NCBI RefSeq assembly: GCF_000023785.1
Contig: NC_012983.1
Coordinates: 20,493-84,492, forward strand
Direction of reading: 5' to 3'
DNA: 64,000 nt
Origin: Hirschia baltica ATCC 49814
GTDB lineage: Bacteria; Pseudomonadota; Alphaproteobacteria; Caulobacterales; Hyphomonadaceae
Part shown: positions 43,732-52,323 of the stretch, one piece after another
Position numbering within the stretch: position 1 is the stretch's first letter
How the letters are laid out: each line of letters begins with the position of its first letter
Position numbers and translations under genes: made by a program
Notes under the pieces: generated by a model
Databases searched by the model: none
Told to the model about the DNA's origin: nothing
What the model saw: only the letters and a program-made list of their open reading frames with translations

Positions 43732-44685
43732 ATGCAGTATGCTAGAAAACGAGTTCTAGTGAGTGGGGGTGCAGGTTTTCTTGGTTCACACTTAATAGAT
43801 AGACTTCTAGAACGTGGTGATGAAGTTATCTGTCTGGACAATTTGTTTACAGGTGACAAACGCAATATAGAACATTTATTCGGCAATCCTCGTTTTGAAT
43901 TTATTCGGCACGATGTCTGTTTCCCGATCTATCTTGAGGTCGATGAAATCTACAATTTGGCGTGTCCTGCCTCCCCTATTCATTATCAACACGATCCGGT
44001 GCAAACCACGAAGACATCCGTGCATGGTGCGATTAATATGCTGGGTCTTGCAAAGCGGATTGGTGCTAAGATTTTTCAAGCATCTACAAGTGAGGTATAT
44101 GGCGATCCAAATGTTCATCCGCAAAAAGAAGAATATTGGGGCAATGTGAACCCTATCGGTATCCGGTCATGCTATGATGAAGGAAAGCGTTGCGCTGAAA
44201 CTTTGTTTTTCGACTATCACCGTCAACATGGTTTAGAAATTAAGGTCGCACGTATTTTCAATACATATGGTCCTCGCATGAATCCAGAAGATGGCCGCGT
44301 TGTTTCCAACTTCATTATGCAAGCGCTTAAAGGCGAGGACATTACTTTATATGGTGATGGACTTCAGACACGCTCTTTTTGTTATCGTGATGACCTTGTT
44401 GAAGCGTTTCTGAGAATTATGGACACGCCCAAAGAGGTTTCTGGGCCAATCAATATTGGTAATCCGGGTGAGTTTACGATTAAACAGCTTGCCGAATTGG
44501 TTGTGAAACTTACAAATTCATCTTCTAAATTGATATATCTTCCATTGCCTCAAGATGATCCTATGCAGCGCCAGCCTGATATTTCTAAGGCTAAATCTCT
44601 TTTGGACTGGGAACCTAAAGTCAAATTAGAGGATGGATTAATCAGTACGATTTCCTACTTTGATGAGCTTTTAAAAAGCAGTTGA
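43732..44685 (+). CDS. UDP-glucuronate decarboxylase (UDP-xylose synthase)
   Basis: 317 residues. The Rossmann motif is [19 protein letters not shown], then [46 protein letters not shown] and the catalytic STSEVYGDP...[11 protein letters not shown] (YxxxK). [11 protein letters not shown] and [17 protein letters not shown] complete the UXS pattern. It converts UDP-glucuronate from Ugd (19181) to UDP-xylose. Full length for the short bacterial form. It lies in the glycosyltransferase run, so xylose is a likely component of the glycan. Confidence 0.92.
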   Translation: MQYARKRVLVSGGAGFLGSHLIDRLLERGDEVICLDNLFTGDKRNIEHLFGNPRFEFIRHDVCFPIYLEVDEIYNLACPASPIHYQHDPVQTTKTSVHGAINMLGLAKRIGAKIFQASTSEVYGDPNVHPQKEEYWGNVNPIGIRSCYDEGKRCAETLFFDYHRQHGLEIKVARIFNTYGPRMNPEDGRVVSNFIMQALKGEDITLYGDGLQTRSFCYRDDLVEAFLRIMDTPKEVSGPINIGNPGEFTIKQLAELVVKLTNSSSKLIYLPLPQDDPMQRQPDISKAKSLLDWEPKVKLEDGLISTISYFDELLKSS

Positions 44686-44765
44686 TCGCAGCGCTCGAGG
44701 ATATGGATAGCAAGTCAAATCTATATTCCTGAAATTTAAATAACGTAAAAAGCTGAGGAACCACG

Positions 44766-45485
44766 ATGCAACTTTCTTTGGTTATTCCTTGCTATAATGA
44801 AGGTGAAGGCTTACCGAAATTGGTAAGCCGTTGTCAGGAAGTTATAGAAAAAATTGATGGTGAAATTATTCTCGTGAATAATGGGTCCACAGATAATACA
44901 TCTGAGCTTCTTCAAACCCTGACATCTGAAACTCCCCGTATTCGCATTGTTGATGTGGAGGTGAACCAAGGCTACGGGTTTGGTATATTATCAGGTCTTC
45001 AGGCTGCCAAAGGTGACATTATTGGATGGACGCATGCAGATATGCAAACAGATCCAATGGATGTGATTGAGGGGCTAAAGTTATTTGAAAAAGACGATCA
45101 TCCTGAACAGCTTTTTGTAAAAGGGCGTCGATATGGCCGGCCATTGTCCGATCGTGTCTTTACGATGGGAATGAGTGTTTTCGAAATATTGTTACTTGGC
45201 CATTTCCTGTCAGATGTGAATGCTCAACCGACTTTATTTTCTCGAAAATTCTGGGATACATTGTCTAATCCTCCACATGATTTTTCGATTGATTTGTTCG
45301 CTTATGCGAGTGCAAAAAAACAAAAATTGCGCGTGCGTAAGTTCCCCGTCAATTTTGCTGTTCGTGAACATGGTGAGTCCAGTTGGAACATCAATTGGGC
45401 GGGAAAATATAAGTTTATTAAAAGAACACTAGATTATAGCTTTCGTCTGAGGCAATCATTTTCAAACAATTCGAGTAAGAGTTGA
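44766..45485 (+). CDS. GT2 glycosyltransferase, DPM1-like soluble type
   Basis: 239 residues, a GT-A domain: LSLVIPCYNEGEGLPKLVSRC, ILVNNGSTDNTSELL, QGYGFGILSGLQAAKGDIIGWTHADMQTDP (DxD-like HADMQTD). No strong membrane helices apart from a short hydrophobic stretch, so it works as a peripheral protein. GAGGA lies 6 bases before the ATG. The sequence resembles polyprenyl-phosphate mannose synthases. It is followed at 3 bases by the GDPD-like gene. Confidence 0.85.
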   Translation: MQLSLVIPCYNEGEGLPKLVSRCQEVIEKIDGEIILVNNGSTDNTSELLQTLTSETPRIRIVDVEVNQGYGFGILSGLQAAKGDIIGWTHADMQTDPMDVIEGLKLFEKDDHPEQLFVKGRRYGRPLSDRVFTMGMSVFEILLLGHFLSDVNAQPTLFSRKFWDTLSNPPHDFSIDLFAYASAKKQKLRVRKFPVNFAVREHGESSWNINWAGKYKFIKRTLDYSFRLRQSFSNNSSKS

Positions 45486-45488
45486 TTT

Positions 45489-46097
45489 ATGTTTAAGCAT
45501 CTGATTGCACACAGAAAAAATACGATTTTAGACCTAAACAATACCCCAAAAAAATACGGGATTGAGGTGGATATTCGTAGCCGTGGTGAAGATTTGATTA
45601 TTCATCATGATGCTTTTGTGGATGGAGAAAATTTCGAACACTGGATACAGAACTATAATCACGGGACACTGATTTTAAATGTGAAAGAAGAAGGGCTAGA
45701 ACAACGCTTATTGTCGATTATGCAAACTCAAAAAATCGATGATTTCTTTTTTTTAGATCAATCTTTTCCATTCCTTGTCAGAACATCCAACTTGGGAGAA
45801 AGTCGATGTGCTGTAAGGGTATCCGAATTTGAAAACATAGCGACAGCTATAACTTTAGCAGGAAAAATCGATTGGGTTTGGGTCGATTGCTTTACACGTT
45901 TCCCTCTAAACAAAGCTGAATACGATACGCTCATCGCCAACAAATTTAAGCTTTGCCTTGTTTCACCTGAATTACAGGGAAGAGATGCAGATTCTGGCAT
46001 TTCTGCAATGGCTCAATTGCTTAGAGAATTTGATATGACGATGGATGCTGTTTGCACGAAGCGGCCAGATTTATGGGAAGCCGAGCTTAATGATTAA
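45489..46097 (+). CDS. Glycerophosphodiester-phosphodiesterase-like (PI-PLC superfamily) protein
   Basis: 202 residues, cytoplasmic. The start LIAHRKNT, then GIEVDIRSRGEDLIIHHDAFVDGE, keeps the catalytic pair His (AHR), Glu/Asp (EVDIR) and the second His-Asp (HHD) of GDPD enzymes. The remaining TIM-barrel strands are short (~200 instead of ~240-260 residues). Its end overlaps the next gene by 8 bases. In a polysaccharide locus such a protein could cleave or transfer a glycerol- or sugar-phosphodiester. The substrate is unknown. Confidence 0.68.
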   Translation: MFKHLIAHRKNTILDLNNTPKKYGIEVDIRSRGEDLIIHHDAFVDGENFEHWIQNYNHGTLILNVKEEGLEQRLLSIMQTQKIDDFFFLDQSFPFLVRTSNLGESRCAVRVSEFENIATAITLAGKIDWVWVDCFTRFPLNKAEYDTLIANKFKLCLVSPELQGRDADSGISAMAQLLREFDMTMDAVCTKRPDLWEAELND

Positions 46098-48189
46098 ACA
46101 GTTTAAAGCCTTTGGTACATCATTATACGAAACCACTCCCTTTTTTACGGTCGGCCTCCTTTTACGTTTGCTTCTGATATTCGTGATTTTTCCGTGGGAT
46201 CATGAATTCTGGTTTATTCCATTTCTAACTTCCCTACCACATTCAGAAAGCATAGATTTTTGGAATAGTTTTATAGCCGACGGGGGATCAGTTCGAGCAT
46301 TCCCTTATGGCCAAGTGTATTCCGTTGTATTCGCACCACTGACACTGATCGGGTTTTCTGTTGGGGGTGAATATGGAGCGCAAATAGGCTTAGGACTGAC
46401 AGTCCTTTTATTGGATATATTGCTTCTAAGAGCGATAAAAGAACTTCTTCCCGAAAAACTGAGAGAGAAAGTCACGCTCGTTTTTTGGCTTGCGCCCATT
46501 ACATTATATATTGGCTATTGGCATGGTCAGCTTGATGTACTTCCGACTCTTCTATTAATGCTCAGTCTGGTTGCTTTGCATAGAAGCAGGCTATTTTGGT
46601 CCGCAGCATTATTGGCTGTCGCTGTTGTTGCTAAGTTGAGCATGATTGTCGCTGCGCCATTTATTATTATTTATATATATGGATCGCCAAAATATAACGC
46701 AGCAACCTTCAAATATATCTACTCTCTGACAGGGCTTGTTGCATTGCTTTTAGGGCCCCTCATCCTGCTACCAGGGTTTCGCACCATGGTGTTGGGGACA
46801 CCGGAACTTCAGAAAAGTGTCGCGCTTTCCATCGCCTATGGTGCAGGCTTAACACTTTATATCTTGCCAATGGTTTATGCAGGTTTGCTTTTATTGGCGT
46901 GGAGGATCAGACCTATTTCCTTTAGCGGACTTATGTGTCTGATTGGCATTGTTTTCTTGACATTGTACTTATTGACACCGGCTTCACCAGGTTGGGCCAT
47001 GTGGTTTGTTCCATTCATGGCGATGCATGTCGTGCGGTCCGGGAAAAGAGCGCTTTCTTTATTTATCGCTGTCAATGTAAGCTTTGTATTGTTGCATGTT
47101 CTAATGTCGACAGGAGCTAGAGTTCTGGTCGGATCTAAGTGGGATTTTTCCAATACAAATCAGATCCTTGATAGTTTTGCTTTAGGGCAACCTACAAGTT
47201 GGATATTTTCACTATTTACAGTATGTTTGGCCGCGCTTGGGCTGCAAATGCTGAGGGAGCGTATCTTTACCGACAATTTTCACCTCGCCTCTCGTAAATC
47301 TCTAGTCATAGGAATTGCCGGCGATAGCGGCGCAGGCAAAGATACGTTAAGTGACCTTGTTGCGGATATGTTTGGCCGTTCAGCAACATGTGCCATCTCG
47401 GGTGATGATTATCACTCTTGGGACCGTCATAAGCCGATGTGGAGAGCGCTGACTCATCTTCATCCAAAAGCGAATGATTTAGAACGTTTCACGAATGATG
47501 CTTTGGAGCTGAGTCAGGGACGATCTATACGGTCACGTCATTATGACCATGCGGACGGTCGAATGACCAAACCACGCGAACTTAAAGCGAAAAATGTTGT
47601 ACTTGTGTCCGGTTTGCATGCGCTTTATCCGCCTAAATTGAAAGAAAGATGCGATTTAAAAATTTTCCTCGATATGCATGAGGGACTGCGCCGTTATCTG
47701 AAAATTAGAAGAGATGTTGCTGTTAGAGGGCACCCTCTTCCCAAAGTCATTTCTTCCATTGAAACACGATATCCAGACAGCCGATTATATATTCAACCAC
47801 AAAAGCATGCCGCGGATATCACAATCTCTTTAGAGCCGCTGCGCGCATCTGATGTTGAAGATTTTGAACGTCCTCCTGAAGATGTGCCATTGAGGTTGAG
47901 AATCAAATCAAAACAGGGCGATGACTTGCGTGATTTGGAGACGTTGCTTGTGTCCGTTTGTGGCTTGAATGTACTTGAGCAAACAAAAGACAATGGTGAA
48001 ATTGAAGTTGTGATTGAAGGTACTCCATCTGCCAATGATATTGCTATCGTGGCAGACAAATTGTTTCCGACGATGAAGGAGTATCTAGCGCTAGAGCCAA
48101 AATGGCATGCTGATCAGCATGGCTTGTTGCAACTTGTTGTGCTGGATCAAATTAATCGGGTGCGTGCAGCAGCCGGAGGGATTTTATGA
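46090..48189 (+). CDS. Fusion of GT-C-like membrane domain and phosphoribulokinase-like kinase
   Basis: 699 residues from the ATG at 46090. Residues ~10-395 form a polytopic membrane domain with about ten helices. Its motifs include FWLAPITLYIGYWHGQLDVLPTLLLML, similar to GT-C transferases. From ~407 there is a P-loop GIAGDSGAGKDTL, then DDYHSWDR, LTHLHPKANDLERF, YDHADGRM, VSGLHALYPPKL and RRDVAVRGHPL...SIETRYPD, ending with YIQPQKHAAD. These match plant/cyanobacterial phosphoribulokinase in order and wording. The last ~100 residues form an extra domain. A GT-C-kinase fusion like this is not one I know. It is coupled to GDPD (8-base overlap) and HAD (ATGA overlap) genes. The substrate is unknown; there is no RuBisCO in the window. 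Confidence 0.78.
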   Translation: MIKQFKAFGTSLYETTPFFTVGLLLRLLLIFVIFPWDHEFWFIPFLTSLPHSESIDFWNSFIADGGSVRAFPYGQVYSVVFAPLTLIGFSVGGEYGAQIGLGLTVLLLDILLLRAIKELLPEKLREKVTLVFWLAPITLYIGYWHGQLDVLPTLLLMLSLVALHRSRLFWSAALLAVAVVAKLSMIVAAPFIIIYIYGSPKYNAATFKYIYSLTGLVALLLGPLILLPGFRTMVLGTPELQKSVALSIAYGAGLTLYILPMVYAGLLLLAWRIRPISFSGLMCLIGIVFLTLYLLTPASPGWAMWFVPFMAMHVVRSGKRALSLFIAVNVSFVLLHVLMSTGARVLVGSKWDFSNTNQILDSFALGQPTSWIFSLFTVCLAALGLQMLRERIFTDNFHLASRKSLVIGIAGDSGAGKDTLSDLVADMFGRSATCAISGDDYHSWDRHKPMWRALTHLHPKANDLERFTNDALELSQGRSIRSRHYDHADGRMTKPRELKAKNVVLVSGLHALYPPKLKERCDLKIFLDMHEGLRRYLKIRRDVAVRGHPLPKVISSIETRYPDSRLYIQPQKHAADITISLEPLRASDVEDFERPPEDVPLRLRIKSKQGDDLRDLETLLVSVCGLNVLEQTKDNGEIEVVIEGTPSANDIAIVADKLFPTMKEYLALEPKWHADQHGLLQLVVLDQINRVRAAAGGIL

Positions 48190-48932
48190 ATATCTTAAAT
48201 GAAGCTATTTTGGATGAAGAGCCTGCTTGTGTTCTGTTGGATCTAGACAATACTTTTTATGCTTATGATGATGCTCATGCTGCAGGTACGGAAGCGGCGC
48301 GTGAATTTGCTGAGACGCAACTCAAAATAAGCCGAGCGAATTTTGATCGTTGTTTTGAAGATGCTAGAGACGAGATTAAGCAACGCCTTGGTAAAGCTGC
48401 CTCTTCTCATCATCGATTGCTTTATTTCCAACGGACAATAGAAAAAGCCGGTCTTGCAACACAATCATTTGCAGCATTGCAAATGGAGCAGGCGTATTGG
48501 GGAGCCTTTCTAAATGCAGCTTCTTTGTTTCCAGAAGCATTAGAATTTTTAGATGATTTGCGGATTGCAGGCATACCAACAGTCATTGTTACAGATCTAA
48601 CGGCGCAAATTCAGCATCGTAAAATTCTCTTTTTTGGAATCAATAAATTCGTAGATTGGATGGTGACATCTGAAGAAGCTGGTGCGGACAAGCCCGACAA
48701 AGCAATCTTTCACCTAGCACTAGCCAAAATAGGAGGGGTTGAAGGTGCTGTATGGATGATTGGAGATAGCCCTGACAAAGATATAGCAGGCGCTAAAAAT
48801 GCGTTGAAGGGTTGTTTCACAATTCAGAAGCTACATGAGGGCATTCAAGAAGGTCTTGAAGGGGATGAAAAACCTGACGCGAATTTTAAAAAATTCTCTG
48901 AACTACGCGGTCTAATTGCACGATTTCGATAA
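48186..48932 (+). CDS. HAD-superfamily phosphatase (pyrimidine-5'-nucleotidase-like)
   Basis: 248 residues. Motif I is VLLDLDNTFYAYDD (~18-31) with both Asp, motif II is VIVTDLTA, and motif III/IV is AGADKPDKAIF...VWMIGDSPDKDIAGAKNA. Helical cap between ~35 and 110. It resembles YjjG/Sdt1-like nucleotidases. Its ATG overlaps the stop of the kinase-fusion gene, so the kinase and phosphatase are made together. The stop codon lies within the terminator hairpin. A role reversing or editing the kinase product is possible. Confidence 0.82.
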   Translation: MNILNEAILDEEPACVLLDLDNTFYAYDDAHAAGTEAAREFAETQLKISRANFDRCFEDARDEIKQRLGKAASSHHRLLYFQRTIEKAGLATQSFAALQMEQAYWGAFLNAASLFPEALEFLDDLRIAGIPTVIVTDLTAQIQHRKILFFGINKFVDWMVTSEEAGADKPDKAIFHLALAKIGGVEGAVWMIGDSPDKDIAGAKNALKGCFTIQKLHEGIQEGLEGDEKPDANFKKFSELRGLIARFR

Positions 48933-48961
48933 AAGGCGCTCAAATTGAGCACCTTTTATCG
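48927..48961. terminator. Strong bidirectional terminator
   Basis: CGATAAAAGGCGCTC (48927-48941) pairs with GAGCACCTTTTATCG (48947-48961) with one mismatch (C/A), loop AAATT. Both arms are flanked by A/T runs. It separates the plus-strand operon from the minus-strand methyltransferase operon. Confidence 0.85.
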
Positions 48962-48968
48962 TTTAAAT

Positions 48969-49784
48969 TCAAGATGATATCGGTTCTTTTTTCAAAACGA
49001 CAGAACGCCCCATTGCGAAAATTCCCGGCATTAGGGCAATGAGGATTTTATCTGTAAATCCTATAAATTTCAGCATGAAACGGGGTAATTTAGGAACGGG
49101 TGTTTTTGCAATGACGCCACCTGAGAGTGGGAAAAGCAGACATTCATTCAGCTCGTTTTTTTCAATTTTATATCCAGGTACTTTCTTTTCAAATTCCGCA
49201 CTAGATTTGAATAAAAGCTCAGGTATTGCGCAATTGGCTGACCACGGATCATCAGGGTCATTCGTCACTTCATTTTCATCGAAAACGTCGATATCATATG
49301 ACCAACCTTCGTGGCGCATCATTTTCAATAAAACGCGCATTGTGAGTGCGGTATTCAGGTCTTGGATAATAATTCGACCTTCCGGTTTCAAGATTTTATG
49401 TACGAGATGGAAGAAAGTCACAGGCTTAGCCATATGGTGAACCATGTGACTACAAATGATAACATCCACCGAATTGGGTTCAAATGGTGGGTTCATAGCA
49501 TCTGCTATTTTATCAACCCATTCATTCTGGTTGACGTCTGTCAGTGTAAGATTGCCTTTTTTGACATATAAAGGAGAAAAACCCGCACCGCACCCAAATT
49601 CGACAACTAGATCACCTTCATTGATGTGTTCATTCATCCACGAAAAACGTTGATCCAGTAAGACATCTAAATTCGTGAAACGTTCTGTGAGAAAGCGTTC
49701 GCGTGCCTCAACGAGATTCCCTTCACTATTCATTCGATTTTCGTCATGTGCTGGTACGTATGGAGCACCCAATAATATTGGCAT
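48969..49784 (-). CDS. SAM-dependent class I methyltransferase
   Basis: 271 residues. SAM motif I is LVVEFGCGAGFSPLYV, motif II is DVIICSHMVHHMAKPVTFFHLVHKILKPEGRIIIQD, which is the usual order. A C-terminal ~100-residue extension ends in hydrophobic segments (MLKFIGFTDKILIALMPGIFAM), so it may associate with the membrane. It starts 2 bases after the GtrA gene stop and is last in the operon 52028-48969. It likely methylates a lipid-linked sugar. Confidence 0.8.
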   Translation of the reverse strand: MPILLGAPYVPAHDENRMNSEGNLVEARERFLTERFTNLDVLLDQRFSWMNEHINEGDLVVEFGCGAGFSPLYVKKGNLTLTDVNQNEWVDKIADAMNPPFEPNSVDVIICSHMVHHMAKPVTFFHLVHKILKPEGRIIIQDLNTALTMRVLLKMMRHEGWSYDIDVFDENEVTNDPDDPWSANCAIPELLFKSSAEFEKKVPGYKIEKNELNECLLFPLSGGVIAKTPVPKLPRFMLKFIGFTDKILIALMPGIFAMGRSVVLKKEPISS

Positions 49785-49786
49785 TG

Positions 49787-50260
49787 TTATAAACCTTCTG
49801 TTTGGGTGGATTTTGAAACCCTAAATATATACTTCATACCTAAGAAATTCACGGCTGCACTGGGAATAACTGCAAATATATATGCGATTATTTTACCAGC
49901 TAAATTATCGCCTAGAATGCTTATGCAGAAACTATTCAAACCTACATTTATAATCATCGCGAAGATATATAAAGTGAAAACAGCAAATATCTTCCTATGA
50001 GACCCTGACGCGTCATTAAATGTCCACTTCTTGTTCACCAAATAAGCGAAAATCGTTCCCACTATAAATGCGAAGGTTTTGGCCAGCCATATTTCTAGGC
50101 CCAAATGGAGCAATAAAATATAGACCGAAAGATCTATGCCGACATTCGCCATGCCGGTCAGGCCAAATTTGATGATTTGATGTACTAATGGATTCGCACC
50201 GTTTTTTTCCATTGATAGATTTAGCTGAGCATCATGCGTGTCAGGTGTTTTACTATCCAT
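49787..50260 (-). CDS. GtrA-family membrane protein (second copy)
   Basis: 158 residues from the ATG at 50260, one base after the stop of the nucleotidyltransferase gene; a GTG at 50272 is also open and would overlap it. Four helices with the GtrA opening HQIIKFGLTGMANVGIDLSVYILLL and the loop VNKKWTFNDASGSHRK. It may flip a lipid-linked sugar, as the paralogue at 43150 does, for a different sugar. It is only moderately similar to that paralogue. Confidence 0.82.
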   Translation of the reverse strand: MDSKTPDTHDAQLNLSMEKNGANPLVHQIIKFGLTGMANVGIDLSVYILLLHLGLEIWLAKTFAFIVGTIFAYLVNKKWTFNDASGSHRKIFAVFTLYIFAMIINVGLNSFCISILGDNLAGKIIAYIFAVIPSAAVNFLGMKYIFRVSKSTQTEGL

Positions 50261-50261
50261 T

Positions 50262-52028
50262 TTAAACGTCACGCTTTAGGCTAGCTGATTGCTTTTTGTG
50301 AAAGAGGTTACCAACCGAACTGAATAAGTGGCTTAAATTGGGTTGATCTTGTGTCGCCAAATCATTTGCAACACTCACGCCCTCTGGCCGAAGCACTTGA
50401 AATGATGTGTATTCTGTCACCAAATCCTGTGTCTGAGATGTTGGAATACGTCTGTCATTTTGTAATTTATAGGGGTGCGTCGCCCATTTATGGAAACATG
50501 ATTGCCAATATTGAAAGGTCTTCAGATCATTTGGTGTTCCCCACCCGATGTAATGATCAATTTCAAAAATTTGGCAATTTAATCCCTTGGCGATAGCGTC
50601 TTTTATCAGGCTATCGACGTAGAATTCTCCATTTACACGTCCATCTCGCGCGATGAGTGCATTGATACAATCTTTAAAATCGGAAGCTCGTTTAAATGTG
50701 AAAGCACCAACGATTAACGGCGTTGTGGCTGGATCTTCTGGTTCTTCTTTGACCAGAACATCAGAGATTTTTCCTGTTTCATCAGCTATCACCCAACCAA
50801 ATTGTTTTGGCCGCATCCGTCCGTCAAAATGACCGCGTACAGTCCAAACGATTACGTCAGCTTTGCCTTCATCCATTAAAGCATCAAATGCATTTGCATC
50901 GTAAAGCATGCCATTATCACAAGCACCCACGCTTATAGGTTTATCTAAATCAACACCATCCATACCAAGCAGGCAGGTGATAGCCTGCCCTTCCGTGACT
51001 TCTTTCAGCATTGTCGTTTGAGCACCGACAAAAGATGTTACGAGTTTATGTTCAATGTCTTCAACGCCGGGAATATCATTTCTCAAAACAAATCGCGTGT
51101 GTGGTGTTTCTGGAAGGTCTCGTGTTGCCTGAATTGCCATAGCGCGACCAGAGACAGGTATAAGGGGTTTGACCTGCTTATAGCCTTCTTTTGCGAACCG
51201 ACTCCCTAATCCAGCCATAGGAACTAGCAAAGTTCCGCGGTGGCGTGCGCGTGTGGCTGAGTCCATACCTAAACGACGGAATGTATTTGACCAACCATTA
51301 TACTCTTCAAGGTCGGCCGGTGTTCCCCATTGCATGAAGTGTTGTAGTTCATAGATCGCGACGGACAGTTTCTTTTGCTTTAAAATACGATAGGCTAAGC
51401 TTGCGTAAAACTCGCCATTGATATTTAGATCTTGTGCAATTTGAGCATCAAAAGCATCAAGACAAAGCTGTCCCGTTTTGAAGTAATAAGTTCCGCTTGA
51501 TGCAAATTCATCCGTTGGATTATCTGTCCAGGGTTGCTTTTCCTGAATATCATCCATCCATAGCCCAGTGTGTTTCATATAGGCGTAGAATGTTGACCCC
51601 AAGCTATGAGGGTGAAAACCACGATATGCTGGAACACAGCCGTCACAGTTTGTTTCCTTTAAGAAGTTCTCAAAATCAGAATATTCCCAATAACATGTAA
51701 AGTCACAATAATTGACGATGGTTGGTTTATTGACGTCGATCTCATCTCGGGCCTTCAAAACCGCGTTAACCGGCCCAAGTTTGTGCGCAGCAATTGGGAT
51801 GATTTTTCCAGTTGGACAATAGCGACGTAAAGTTTCCGCCATTCGGTATTCAGGAGTTTGGAGATGATCTTTATTGCAGATAAAAATGAAATCATGATCG
51901 CCTGGAAACATGTCGATGACATGGGCAATAATCGATTTTCCATCCACTTGGATTAAAGGCTTTGGAAGTTCGTATCCCGCGCGGCGAAAACGCTCGCCAA
52001 AACCGGACATTGGAATGACTATTTGCAT
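50262..52028 (-). CDS. Tandem sugar nucleotidyltransferase (two catalytic domains)
   Basis: 588 residues. Two nucleotidyltransferase domains: one at ~1-265 (QIVIPMSGFGERFRRAGYELPKPLIQVDGK) and one at ~270-530 (LLVPMAGLGSRFAKEGYKQVKPLIPVSGR). Each has the GxGxRF and KPLI nucleotide-binding motifs. Both end with a matching phrase (QWGTPADL and GWGTPNDL) that closes the fold. Domain 1 has the internal DFTCYW and domain 2 has CDNGML at the metal-binding position (expected D-x-D), so the second may be altered. The enzyme may activate two different sugars, or one domain may be regulatory. It leads a minus-strand operon with GtrA and a methyltransferase. Confidence 0.82.
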   Translation of the reverse strand: MQIVIPMSGFGERFRRAGYELPKPLIQVDGKSIIAHVIDMFPGDHDFIFICNKDHLQTPEYRMAETLRRYCPTGKIIPIAAHKLGPVNAVLKARDEIDVNKPTIVNYCDFTCYWEYSDFENFLKETNCDGCVPAYRGFHPHSLGSTFYAYMKHTGLWMDDIQEKQPWTDNPTDEFASSGTYYFKTGQLCLDAFDAQIAQDLNINGEFYASLAYRILKQKKLSVAIYELQHFMQWGTPADLEEYNGWSNTFRRLGMDSATRARHRGTLLVPMAGLGSRFAKEGYKQVKPLIPVSGRAMAIQATRDLPETPHTRFVLRNDIPGVEDIEHKLVTSFVGAQTTMLKEVTEGQAITCLLGMDGVDLDKPISVGACDNGMLYDANAFDALMDEGKADVIVWTVRGHFDGRMRPKQFGWVIADETGKISDVLVKEEPEDPATTPLIVGAFTFKRASDFKDCINALIARDGRVNGEFYVDSLIKDAIAKGLNCQIFEIDHYIGWGTPNDLKTFQYWQSCFHKWATHPYKLQNDRRIPTSQTQDLVTEYTSFQVLRPEGVSVANDLATQDQPNLSHLFSSVGNLFHKKQSASLKRDV

Positions 52029-52323
52029 GACTAATTTCCAAACGTTAACTAGTTTTCCAATGCAGTAGCGGAGTTAACCAAAAGGTCAATGTTCCTACCT
52101 AAAAAAACACCATGAAAGTGTTATGGACGCTAATCGACCGTCTATCTCATTGAAATTATTGATTGCTGCTAGAATAATTTTGAATTGAGATTATGCTTTA
52201 GCTTTAATCAAGCCTGACATTTGCATCATTCTGAATGACTTGACGAACAATGCCCTATTGTGAAACTAACGTTAAAAATCAATAGATTTCCTACATCTAG
52301 ATTGTCAGGAGCGGGGCGCTGCT

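Noticed and set aside
46090..48189. Calvin-cycle phosphoribulokinase
   Set aside because: The kinase is fused to a membrane domain within a glycan locus, and no RuBisCO or other Calvin genes are in the window.
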